A DNA stretch of 32,502 bases. Source: an uncultured Lachnospiraceae bacterium. GTDB taxonomy: Bacteria; Bacillota; Clostridia; Lachnospirales; Lachnospiraceae. Positions within the stretch are counted from its first letter, which is position 1. The number at the start of each line of letters is the position of its first letter. The position numbers and the translations under genes were made by a program. Under the pieces are notes generated by a model. That model did no database searches. It worked only from the letters and a program-made list of their open reading frames with translations, and was not told the DNA's origin. Below are positions 17,285-24,638 of the stretch, piece by piece. Location: assembly GCA_951800685.1 (NCBI GenBank), contig CATOJY010000042.1, positions 1 to 32,502 on the forward strand, in the 5' to 3' direction.

Positions 17285-17557
17285 ATGATAAATGGAAATG
17301 GTATGTTAGCGATTTTAGGAGTTTGCCTGGTAGTGTTAATGATCGGTGCAATGGGTAGAAAGGTAGAGTGGCTGGTTAATTTTATTTTGCGTGCAGTGAT
17401 GGGAACTGTGGGTATTTATTTTTTGAATTATTTTCTGGCTTCACAGCAGTTATCTTTTGCGGTGGGCATTAATCCGCTTACAGTTTTGACATCCGGATTT
17501 CTAGGATTTCCAGGCCTTGTCGTACTTTATGGCATTCATTTTTTTAAAATGTTGTAG
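17285..17557 (+). CDS. bofA: pro-sigma-K processing inhibitor BofA family protein
   Basis: A 90-residue integral membrane protein with hydrophobic segments near residues 7-22, 30-50 and 65-88. The C-terminal pattern NPLTVLTSGFLGFPGLVVLYGI is the BofA signature. In Bacillus, BofA sits in the forespore outer membrane and holds the SpoIVFB protease inactive until the forespore signals, timing sigma-K activation. Its presence suggests a spore-forming organism, though some Clostridia keep BofA with altered roles. AAGGAGG is 12 bases before ATG, rather far, but no nearer in-frame start exists. A 10-bp inverted repeat just after the stop may terminate it. Confidence 0.88.
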   Translation: MINGNGMLAILGVCLVVLMIGAMGRKVEWLVNFILRAVMGTVGIYFLNYFLASQQLSFAVGINPLTVLTSGFLGFPGLVVLYGIHFFKML

Positions 17558-17560
17558 AAG

Positions 17561-17585
17561 TTTCACAAAATTATTTTTTGTGAAA
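17561..17585. terminator. 10-bp inverted repeat after bofA, possible terminator
   Basis: TTTCACAAAA (17561-17570) and TTTTGTGAAA (17576-17585) form a perfect 10-bp stem with loop TTATT, three bases after the bofA stop. It is AT-rich and lacks a T run after the stem, so it may be a weak terminator. It may also be an operator for the promoter that starts nine bases further on. Confidence 0.5.
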
Positions 17586-17593
17586 AATATAAC

Positions 17594-17622
17594 TGGACAA
17601 GTAGTTTAAAAGTGCGTATAAT
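17594..17622 (+). promoter_or_regulatory. sigma-A-type promoter of the Tad pilus operon
   Basis: A -35 box TGGACA (17594-17599, five of six consensus bases) lies exactly 17 bases before a perfect TATAAT (17617-17622). The start would be near 17629, giving a leader of about 138 bases before the first pilus gene. The 10-bp inverted repeat at 17561-17585 is immediately upstream. Confidence 0.75.
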
Positions 17623-17628
17623 TCAATT

Positions 17629-17766
17629 CACAACTCAAGAAATTCTATGTGAAGCGATGTTAAGAAACATTCTATTCTTGCTTCACTCTATTGCCTTACA
17701 GGCATCGGGAGGTTCATCCCATTTATTTCATTGGGTCGTCTTATATCGAAATAGGGAGGTGGGTTT
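17629..17766 (+). promoter_or_regulatory. structured 5' leader of the Tad operon
   Basis: The leader contains several pairings. GTGAAGC (17650-17656) pairs with GCTTCAC (17682-17688), enclosing ATGTT/AACAT. TGCC/GGCA (from 17692) forms a short hairpin. GGGA/TCCC lies near 17707-17720. The CCCA/TGGG pairs near 17717-17734 could compete with the previous stem. A strong AGGGAGGTG ribosome binding site ends it at 17752-17760. Alternative stems suggest a possible regulatory element, but I do not recognise a known riboswitch class. Confidence 0.4.
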
Positions 17767-18294
17767 ATTGGACTGAATTACTATCAATCTCTATTGCTCT
17801 TTTTTCTGCTTCTTGCTGTTTTTGCAGATCTTAAGACAGATCATATCCCCAATGGCTTTATCGCAATCGGTATTGTCACAGGGCTTGCAGGTAGTCGTCT
17901 GTATGGGCCGGGTTTGTTTGACTCGGCACGATCTATGATTTTTGCGTTTCTACTGCTATATCCACTTTTTAAGATTGGAACGATGGGAGCTGGTGATGGC
18001 AAGGTACTTATCATGGCAGGCAGTTTCCTGCAGGTGCGGGAATTTTTGATAGTTTTGTCCACGGCATTTGTGATCGGAGCCTTTTTTTCTCTGCTCAAAC
18101 TAATAGAGGAGCGGAATGGCAGAGAAAGACTGCTCTATCTGTGCACCTATGTGTCGGAAGTGATAAGAAGCAGACAGTGGGAGTTATATGGAGAAAATCT
18201 AAAACAAGATCAGAGATCATACCGCAGCAACAAGATACATTTTACGATTCCTGTCTTGTTTGGGGCGGCACTCAGAATAGGAGGACTGATTTGA
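17767..18294 (+). CDS. Tad prepilin peptidase (TadV/CpaA-like, A24 family)
   Basis: A membrane aspartyl protease of about 175 residues that removes prepilin leader peptides at the inner face of the membrane. The two catalytic aspartates are visible: FADLKTDHIPN after the first hydrophobic segment, and the GxGD motif in MGAGDGK. The C-terminus has a charged region and a last hydrophobic segment. The start is unusual. The strong AGGGAGGTG (17752-17760) points to ATT at 17767 (six bases) or CTG at 17773, while the first conventional start, TTG at 17794, has no signal. I place it at ATT; it is uncertain by up to nine codons. The stop overlaps the next gene's start by three bases within TTGA, indicating coupling. 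It is the first gene of the Tad operon. Confidence 0.85.
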   Translation: MGLNYYQSLLLFFLLLAVFADLKTDHIPNGFIAIGIVTGLAGSRLYGPGLFDSARSMIFAFLLLYPLFKIGTMGAGDGKVLIMAGSFLQVREFLIVLSTAFVIGAFFSLLKLIEERNGRERLLYLCTYVSEVIRSRQWELYGENLKQDQRSYRSNKIHFTIPVLFGAALRIGGLI

Positions 18295-19352
18295 GACAGA
18301 AGATTTTTGCAATCTGCGATATGGAGGAAGCATATGCGCTCAGAATGGCGGAATATATGCTGGAAAAGATGAGGATTCCATACGCGCTGCATTTATTTAC
18401 AAAGGTTGAGGAATTGGAGAAATTCATGGAACAAGAACAGATAGAAATTTTGTTGATTGCAGAAAGTGCGCTAGAAATGCTACGGACAGAATATGTCAGA
18501 CATCAGGTAGTACAGATGTTCATTTTGCAGGAGAATGATTTGCAGGAGTCAGATCTGCAGGGCGATATGGCACAAAAAGATGAGACGCAGGAAGATAGAA
18601 CGTCGGCATGTTATATCAGCAAGTTCCAGAGTCCGGAGAAGATCGTGGCCACACTCTTAGAATCGGCGGACGGATTGACAGATTGGTACCGGATAGGGAT
18701 GCAGAGCGCAGAAGAGGTAAAGCTGATTGGAGTTTACTCACCGATTAAGAGGTGTCTGCAGACTACCTTTGCTTTGACAATGGGACAAGTCCTGGCGAGG
18801 GAACACAAAGTGCTGTATTTCAATTTAGAAAATTATTCTGGATTTGGACAGATGTTGGGCCGTGAATTTCTCGCGGATATGACGGATGTTATGTATTATT
18901 TCAGATGTGATAAAGAGAAACTAGCGTTGCATCTGCCGTCGATCATACAGAACATCAATGGATTGGACTATATACCGCCGATGCAGTCGCAGACGGAATT
19001 GTGGGAGACAGAGGGAAGACAATGGCTGGAGTTGTGCAGAAAAATAGCTGAAATCGGGGCATATGAATATATCATCTTAGATCTGGATGATGGGATGAGT
19101 GGATTGTTTGGCTTGCTGCGGGAGTGTTACAAGATCTATACGATTACGAGGGAGGACAGCTTCGCAGTGGCGAAACTAAATCAGTATGAACAAATCCTGA
19201 AATTTCATGAACTGGAAGAGATTGCAGATAAGACTGTAAAGTGCAGGTTTCCAGTTTTTAAGGAAGTTCCAGTGAATCTGGAGTTAATGACACACGGAGA
19301 GCTGGCGGGATATGTAAAGACAGTCATCAGAGAGGATTTGTATGGAAAGTAA
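18291..19352 (+). CDS. TadZ/CpaE-like pilus assembly protein (degenerate ParA/MinD ATPase)
   Basis: A 353-residue cytoplasmic protein. Residues 1-80 resemble a receiver-like domain (KIFAICDMEEAYALRMAEYM). The rest resembles a ParA/MinD-type fold: GVYSPIKRCLQTTFALTMGQ at the P-loop position, then VLYFNLENYSGFG and YEYIILDLDDGMSG. The deviant Walker A glycines and the lysine before Thr are missing, so ATP binding may be altered. TadZ proteins set the site of the Tad machine and recruit TadA. TTG at 18291 is chosen because AGGAGG lies six bases before it and it overlaps the previous stop. A longer frame from 18141 would lie inside the peptidase gene. The end overlaps the TadA start by 11 bases. 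Confidence 0.83.
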   Translation: MRQKIFAICDMEEAYALRMAEYMLEKMRIPYALHLFTKVEELEKFMEQEQIEILLIAESALEMLRTEYVRHQVVQMFILQENDLQESDLQGDMAQKDETQEDRTSACYISKFQSPEKIVATLLESADGLTDWYRIGMQSAEEVKLIGVYSPIKRCLQTTFALTMGQVLAREHKVLYFNLENYSGFGQMLGREFLADMTDVMYYFRCDKEKLALHLPSIIQNINGLDYIPPMQSQTELWETEGRQWLELCRKIAEIGAYEYIILDLDDGMSGLFGLLRECYKIYTITREDSFAVAKLNQYEQILKFHELEEIADKTVKCRFPVFKEVPVNLELMTHGELAGYVKTVIREDLYGK

Positions 19353-20562
19353 GGAAGCGCGTAGGAAGAGACTACGTGAAAAACTGGCTGAAAGTATTGA
19401 TTATTCTGCAGAGAAGTCAGACGAAGAGATCCAGGAACTGATCGATGAAATGCTAGCCAGGGAGAGCAAAATGGTACCGATGGGATTAACAGAAAGGGGA
19501 CAGCTTCGGCGGGAATTATTTCATGCTGTCCGTAAACTGGACATCCTGCAGGATCTGATTGATGATACGCTGATCACGGAGATTATGATCAATGGAGCCG
19601 ACAATATCTTTATCGAAAAAAGCGGACGGCTTTTCCGGAGTGATCTGCGGTTTGAGAGCAAAGAGCAGCTAAAGAATGTGATCCAGCAGATCGTAGCCGA
19701 CTGTAACAGGGTGGTGAATGAAGCATCTCCCATCGTGGATGCAAGACTGCGGAATGGTTCCCGTGTAAATATAGTTCTTGATCCAGTAGCATTGAATGGC
19801 CCGATTGTGACAATACGCCGCTTTCCGGATAAGCCTATCATGATGGAGGATCTGATTGCCTATGGATCTGTCAGCAAAGAGGTCAGTATGTGGCTGCAGA
19901 AGCTTGTGCGTGCAAAGTATAATATCATGATCAGCGGCGGGACAGGCTCTGGGAAAACGACTTTTTTGAATGCTTTATCGTATTATATCCCAAAGGAAGA
20001 GCGGGTTATTACGATCGAAGACAGCGCGGAGCTGCAGATTCTGGGGCTGTCAAATCTGGTACGCATGGAGAAGCGGAATGCCAATGTAGAGGGCTGTAGT
20101 GAGATCAGCATACGGGATCTAATCAAAACATCCTTGAGAATGCGACCCGACAGAATTATTGTTGGAGAAGTCAGGGGCGGCGAAGCATTTGACATGATGC
20201 AGTGCTTAAATACTGGACATGATGGTTCCATGTCAACAGGACACGCTAATAGCTGTGAGGACATGTTGAGCCGGCTGGAAAATATGATTCTGATGGGAAT
20301 CGAGATCCCGCTCGCAGCGATCAGACAACAGATTGCTTCCGGAGTAGACATTATTGTACATCTGGGACGGTTGCGGGATAAGACCAGAAGAGTGTTGGAA
20401 ATCGCAGAAGTACGAGGATATGAGAAGGAGAGAATCACTCTGCAGACGCTGTATCAGTTTGTAGAGACAGGAGAAGATACGGCGGGCAGAGTTGAAGGAA
20501 TTCTGCAAAAAAGGGAGGAACTGTCATATGTCGAAAAATTACAGGCCGCCGGATTACGGTGA
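19342..20562 (+). CDS. tadA: Tad secretion ATPase TadA (CpaF family)
   Basis: A 406-residue type II/IV secretion-type hexameric ATPase powering pilus extension and, in some Tad systems, retraction. All motifs are intact: Walker A GGTGSGKT (199-206), Asp box ITIEDSAELQ (from 223), Walker B region RIIVGEVRGGE (271-281) and the His box TGHDGSMSTGHANS (291-304). The N-terminal domain (MINGADNIFIEKSGR) has the CpaF-type pattern. The ATG at 19342 lies within the 3' end of the TadZ-like gene with AGAGAGG upstream. Its own 3' end contains the start of tadB, a 35-base overlap. It is the most certain member of the operon. Confidence 0.95.
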   Translation: MESKEARRKRLREKLAESIDYSAEKSDEEIQELIDEMLARESKMVPMGLTERGQLRRELFHAVRKLDILQDLIDDTLITEIMINGADNIFIEKSGRLFRSDLRFESKEQLKNVIQQIVADCNRVVNEASPIVDARLRNGSRVNIVLDPVALNGPIVTIRRFPDKPIMMEDLIAYGSVSKEVSMWLQKLVRAKYNIMISGGTGSGKTTFLNALSYYIPKEERVITIEDSAELQILGLSNLVRMEKRNANVEGCSEISIRDLIKTSLRMRPDRIIVGEVRGGEAFDMMQCLNTGHDGSMSTGHANSCEDMLSRLENMILMGIEIPLAAIRQQIASGVDIIVHLGRLRDKTRRVLEIAEVRGYEKERITLQTLYQFVETGEDTAGRVEGILQKREELSYVEKLQAAGLR

Positions 20563-21286
20563 CTATCATTTGCGAGGGCGGGAGGGAGTGTTATATGTTG
20601 CGGAAGGGATGGCAGTAGTAGTGACGCTTGGCTATTTCTTCTACCATTCGTGGATTGCCTGCCTGTGCCTTGTACCAGTACTCTTTCTGTTTCTAAAAGA
20701 TAAGAAGAAAGAGCTTGCGCGGAAACAAAGGCAGGCACTGGGACTGCAGTTTAAGGATATGATTCTTTCGGTGTCGGCTAACCAGAGAGCAGGCTATTCT
20801 ATTGAAAATGCTTTTCGGGAATCATACAGGGATATGGAGATGCTATATGGGGCAAAAGAACTGATTTGTGTAGAAATTAGACATATCATGGTCGGGCTGG
20901 ACAACAATGTAGTACTGGAAAAACTTCTGTATGATCTGGGTGTGCGGAGCCATGAGCCGGACATCATGCAATTCGCGGATGTTTTCTATATTGCAAAAAG
21001 GAGCGGAGGCAATATGACAGATATTCTGGCCAAGACAGCGGCAGTGATCGAACAGAAGATGGAGACAGATAAGGAAATACAACTTATGGTAAGCGCTAAA
21101 AGATTAGAGCAGAAGATTATGAATGCAGTTCCATTTTTGATCATTTTCTATATAAGCAGTACATCCAGAGGGTTTTTTGATGTACTGTATCATAATCTGG
21201 CGGGTGCCGTGGTGATGACAATTTGTCTTGGATTTTATGGGGCGGCCTACAAGCTGTCTAAGAGAATCGTAGAGATTGAAGTCTGA
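20528..21286 (+). CDS. tadB: Tad inner-membrane platform protein TadB
   Basis: A 252-residue membrane protein of the type II secretion F (T2SSF) family that works with TadC as the platform on which TadA acts. Two hydrophobic segments are near residues 25-55 (EGMAVVVTLGYFFYHSW and following). A cytoplasmic T2SSF domain covers about 75-190 (FKDMILSVSANQRAGYSIEN, DIMQFADVFYIAKRSGGNM). Two more hydrophobic segments are near the C-terminus. ATG at 20528 has GGGAGGAA upstream at good spacing; an upstream ATG at 20492 has none. It overlaps tadA by 35 bases. Confidence 0.9.
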   Translation: MSKNYRPPDYGDYHLRGREGVLYVAEGMAVVVTLGYFFYHSWIACLCLVPVLFLFLKDKKKELARKQRQALGLQFKDMILSVSANQRAGYSIENAFRESYRDMEMLYGAKELICVEIRHIMVGLDNNVVLEKLLYDLGVRSHEPDIMQFADVFYIAKRSGGNMTDILAKTAAVIEQKMETDKEIQLMVSAKRLEQKIMNAVPFLIIFYISSTSRGFFDVLYHNLAGAVVMTICLGFYGAAYKLSKRIVEIEV

Positions 21287-21294
21287 TTCTAAGT

Positions 21295-21423
21295 ATGCGG
21301 TTACTTCGTGCATTGGCAGCTTTGACCGCACTAAAATATAGCGTTTTAGGGTTACAGTCTGTCGTGCAATGGTTTAGGATGACTGCACGTATGGGAAGCC
21401 GGGGGATGAATTATTTTGCTTAG
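21295..21423 (+). CDS. possible small ORF between tadB and tadC
   Basis: An ATG-started frame of 42 codons fills most of the 160-base tadB-tadC gap. The product is basic and hydrophobic (MRLLRALAALTALKYSVLGL and so on, ending GMNYFA) with no match I recognise. No good ribosome binding site precedes it, although ATG lies only eight bases after the tadB stop, so reinitiation is conceivable. It ends 23 bases before tadC. The same DNA has a CGTGCA/TGCACG inverted repeat at 21363-21389. It may be a true micropeptide or chance. Confidence 0.25.
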   Translation: MRLLRALAALTALKYSVLGLQSVVQWFRMTARMGSRGMNYFA

Positions 21424-21446
21424 TCTGACAGGAATGAGAGGTAGCG

Positions 21447-22901
21447 ATGATTTATATCTATGCAATAGTATTATGTGGTTATCTGTTATTGTGGATGGTG
21501 TCCTGGCGGGAGGAAGGAAAGGGTCCCTTTCAGAGAATGGCGTCTTATCTTCTGCGTAGGGGCCAGAACCGACAGAAAAAAACAGGAAGAAAGCGTAATT
21601 GGCAGCGGGAAATGTACCGTAGACAACTAGGTAATAAATTAAAGACGCTGCAGCCAGGACAGGGAGTACAGGCACAGATTACGGATTACTATGCGTCACA
21701 ATACCAGTCTATATTGCTGGTGGGTTTTGTGGGTACGGTATTGTGCCTGGGAATTTGGATCGCGGCACACAGCAATCCTCTGCTGCTAGAAGGCAGTTAT
21801 CTGCAGAGAAATCCATATGGAGCGGGTGATGTGCCGGTAGCGTTAAAGGCGCAGGTGGAAGGCAGCGAAGAGGAAATTTTTGAGTATGTTGTACAAGAGA
21901 GGAAATACACAGCGGAGGAAACAGAAAAGCTTTATGCGAAAGCAGTGAGAATTTTACCAGGCATCATAAAAGGGCAGAATAACAGCCTTGAAGATGTGCG
22001 TACACATCTGGATCTGATCACTAAGCTGGAAGGGTACCCTTTTACAATCTCGTGGGAGAGTGATAACTATTCGGTGGTTAATACAGATGGGAACGTACAT
22101 AATGAAGCATTGGAAGAAGGGATGAATGTAGCTTTGACAGCACATTTTCGGTATGAGAACTGGGATTGGGATTATCAGATGTTTGTGAGAGTCAACCCGA
22201 TCGTCTATACGAAGCAGGAGCTGTTACGCAAAAAAATTGAGGAATTGCTGCATTTACAGGAAGAGCGCACCGGGAGTGAAGAGGGCATGATACTGCCGAC
22301 TCAGGTAGGGACTTTGCCGATTATCTGGAAGGAAGTCATAGAAGACAGCAGCGGGTATCTTCTACTTTTAATCTTCTTGGCGGCGATCGGCGTGTACTGG
22401 GTAAGGAGCAGGGAACTGGACAGACAATTAGAGCGCCGCAGAAGAGAATTAATGATGGACTATCCGGAAATTGTCAATAAACTAGCGCTGTATATGGGTG
22501 CGGGTATGACGATTAGAAATGCTTTTTTTAAAATGGGTGAAAACTATAAAAAGCAGCAGAAGGAAAGAAAACGGTACGTATATGAAGAGATTCTGATAAC
22601 ATGCTATGAACTGCAGAGCGGCCGGTCGGAGAAGGAGGCTTATGATCATTTTGGAAAAAGATGTCAGGTACAGACTTATAGGAAACTGAGTACACTGCTG
22701 TCACAAAATCTGCGAAAGGGAAGTAACGATCTGCTTAAAGCACTGAGGCAGGAGGCAGATAGCGCTTTTGCAGAGAGAAAGAGTCTGGCGAAGAAATTGG
22801 GCGAGGAAGCTGGCACGAAACTGCTCCTGCCAATGATGATGATGCTATGCATTGTGATGGTGATCATTATCATTCCGGCGTATTTTTCGTTTATGATTTA
22901 G
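21447..22901 (+). CDS. tadC: TadC-like platform protein with large extracytoplasmic Ig-like insertion
   Basis: A 484-residue membrane protein, well above the usual ~300 of TadC. The C-terminal third is the T2SSF domain (MDYPEIVNKLALYMGAGMTIRNAF, about residues 340-360, then a helical bundle and a final membrane segment). A membrane segment near residue 92-108 and another near 300-316 bracket about 190 residues expected to be outside. In that part, FTISWESDNYSVVNTDGNV (near 197-215) followed by VALTAHFRYENWDWDYQMFV resembles atrophied bacterial Ig-like domains. ATG at 21447 follows GAGAGG by five bases. TadC partners TadB. The insertion may contact the pilus or peptidoglycan; that is inference. 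Confidence 0.87.
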   Translation: MIYIYAIVLCGYLLLWMVSWREEGKGPFQRMASYLLRRGQNRQKKTGRKRNWQREMYRRQLGNKLKTLQPGQGVQAQITDYYASQYQSILLVGFVGTVLCLGIWIAAHSNPLLLEGSYLQRNPYGAGDVPVALKAQVEGSEEEIFEYVVQERKYTAEETEKLYAKAVRILPGIIKGQNNSLEDVRTHLDLITKLEGYPFTISWESDNYSVVNTDGNVHNEALEEGMNVALTAHFRYENWDWDYQMFVRVNPIVYTKQELLRKKIEELLHLQEERTGSEEGMILPTQVGTLPIIWKEVIEDSSGYLLLLIFLAAIGVYWVRSRELDRQLERRRRELMMDYPEIVNKLALYMGAGMTIRNAFFKMGENYKKQQKERKRYVYEEILITCYELQSGRSEKEAYDHFGKRCQVQTYRKLSTLLSQNLRKGSNDLLKALRQEADSAFAERKSLAKKLGEEAGTKLLLPMMMMLCIVMVIIIIPAYFSFMI

Positions 22902-22977
22902 AGATGTCTTTAACGAAGAAAACAGAAGGGCTGGCGGAAAGCAGTATGATGCATATAAAACAAAGGAGGAAAAGAGA

Positions 22978-23178
22978 ATGCTAAGGAGAAAAGGAAAAAC
23001 AAACTTAAAAGGGCTGCAGGATTTTCTGCGGGAAGAAGAAGGTATGGGTACCGTGGAGATTATATTAATTATTGTGGTGCTAATTGGTCTTGTTATCATC
23101 TTTAAGACGCAGCTTCGTTCCCTGGTGCAGAAAGTCTTTGATAAGATCACGAGGGACAGCAACACGGTAATGTCATGA
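22978..23178 (+). CDS. Flp-type major pilin (Flp1-like)
   Basis: A 66-residue prepilin. A basic/acidic leader ends EEEG, followed by MGTVEIILIIVVLIGLVIIF: a prepilin cleavage Gly with Glu at +5 of the mature protein, then one hydrophobic helix. The mature pilin would be about 43 residues, typical for Flp. AAAGGAGG eight bases upstream is among the strongest ribosome binding sites in the window, fitting a highly made structural subunit. The stop overlaps the next start as ATGA. Lachnospiraceae members of this family are described as Flp1-like. Processing by one of the two operon-encoded peptidases is expected. Confidence 0.9.
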   Translation: MLRRKGKTNLKGLQDFLREEEGMGTVEIILIIVVLIGLVIIFKTQLRSLVQKVFDKITRDSNTVMS

Positions 23179-24611
23179 GGAAGGGGTACATAACGGTATT
23201 TCTGACTTTAACGCTCACATTGATTCTGTCCCTTGTATTCACGGTAATAGAAGGGGCACGAATCAGTGCCATACGCATGAAGTTTGAGTGTGTGGCAGAC
23301 ATCGGTATGAATTCGGTGTTAGCAGAGTATCACAGAGAACTGTTGGAACAATACGATTTATTGTTTGTGGATACCTCTTATGGAGGCAGAAGGGCAAATA
23401 TCGGGAATACAGAAGCGCATCTGAAGCAGTATTTGCAGAAAAATCTGCAGACGGAGGGTAGTATTGGCAGCAGTATGGGTGTCAGAGATTTTCTGGCGAT
23501 GTCGGCGGATGAGGTGAATATCCTGCAATATTCCATTGCATCCGATGAGAAAGGGGCTGTGCTTAAACGGCAGGTCACCGATTATATGTCGGATTATCCT
23601 CTAGGGGCAATCCTTGAGAAAATTAACATGGGGATCTCACAGTTGGAGCAATATGGCTTAGACAAGCGGGATGTGGGGGCAGAACGGGCACGCTACGAGG
23701 CAAAGATTGACGAGATAGGACTACCGGAGGAGGAAGTGGAGGAAGGAGTTTTCGAAGAAGTACCACTCAATAATCCTGCAGATGTGGCCAATGCAACAAG
23801 AAGCAGCGGCGTGCTGAATTTGGTGATGGAAAATCCTTCGCAGGTCTCGGCGGCAAAAGTCAATTTGAATGACTATATTTCCCATAGAACATGTATGCAG
23901 GGAACGGGCATATGCAAGGAAGCGGCAGCGATATCTGGGCAGACGAATGAACTGGTATTTCAAGTATATCTGTTTGAAAAATGCGGATATTACGGCCAGG
24001 AAATGGATAAGTCCCTGTTAAAATATCAGATCGAGTATCTCTTGGCGGGTAAAGATTTGGATTGGGAGAATTTGGAATCTGTGGCAAAGAAGCTTCTTGT
24101 TTGGCGTGAGGTAGCAAATGTCATTTATATTCTGTCAGATTCGGCTAAGATTGCGGAGGCAAAGGCAATGGCCGGCGCGCTTGCGGCGGTACTCATGTGT
24201 CCGGCGCTGCTAGAGCCGGTGGCTTATACGATTCTGTTTGCCTGGGCTTATGTGGAGAGCCTGCAGGATGTTAAGACGCTGCTTTCAGGCGGCAGGGTGC
24301 CGATCATAAAGACAGCAGCAGACTGGAAAACCGGGATTAACAGTCTGACGAATGTGCGTGGCAGTCTGGAAGCCGATAGTGGCGGCAGAGGACTGGATTA
24401 CAAGGAGTATCTTCAAATCATGCTTTTTCTGCAGAACCGGGACCAACGGACTTTCCGTGCTATGGATCTCATGGAGATGGATATCCGCAGAACGCCTGGC
24501 AATGCACAATTCCGGTTGGACGCTTGTTTTGACACTTACCAGGCGAGGCTTTCTGTAGCAAGCCAGTTTGGTTATGCCTATGAAATGACAAGAACTTATG
24601 GCTTCTATTAG
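23175..24611 (+). CDS. DUF5702 family protein, probable minor pseudopilin
   Basis: A 478-residue protein. The N-terminus has KGYITVFLTLTLTLILSLVF then EGARISAIRMKFECVADIG, a pattern I associate with DUF5702 in Tad loci of Clostridia. It looks like a prepilin N-terminus, but the +5 position after Gly is Phe rather than Glu, and a Glu occurs after the hydrophobic helix instead. The remainder is a large domain expected outside, with another hydrophobic stretch near residues 325-350. It could be a pilus-tip or anchoring component, analogous to TadG; this is inference. It overlaps the flp gene by four bases (ATGA), so translation is probably coupled. Confidence 0.8.
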   Translation: MRKGYITVFLTLTLTLILSLVFTVIEGARISAIRMKFECVADIGMNSVLAEYHRELLEQYDLLFVDTSYGGRRANIGNTEAHLKQYLQKNLQTEGSIGSSMGVRDFLAMSADEVNILQYSIASDEKGAVLKRQVTDYMSDYPLGAILEKINMGISQLEQYGLDKRDVGAERARYEAKIDEIGLPEEEVEEGVFEEVPLNNPADVANATRSSGVLNLVMENPSQVSAAKVNLNDYISHRTCMQGTGICKEAAAISGQTNELVFQVYLFEKCGYYGQEMDKSLLKYQIEYLLAGKDLDWENLESVAKKLLVWREVANVIYILSDSAKIAEAKAMAGALAAVLMCPALLEPVAYTILFAWAYVESLQDVKTLLSGGRVPIIKTAADWKTGINSLTNVRGSLEADSGGRGLDYKEYLQIMLFLQNRDQRTFRAMDLMEMDIRRTPGNAQFRLDACFDTYQARLSVASQFGYAYEMTRTYGFY

Positions 24612-24638
24612 TAAAAAGAAAACGGGAGGTAATCAAAG

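Noticed and set aside
17629..17766. c-di-GMP riboswitch in the Tad leader
   Set aside because: I looked for the GEMM-I and c-di-GMP-II conserved segments and could not match them; only a generic structured leader is claimed.
18141..18290. Upstream extension of the TadZ-like reading frame
   Set aside because: It lies inside the prepilin peptidase gene in another frame; AGGAGG before TTG at 18291 marks the real start.
22905..22985. 26-codon ORF between tadC and flp
   Set aside because: It overlaps the flp ribosome binding site and start, has no signal of its own and no protein-like pattern.
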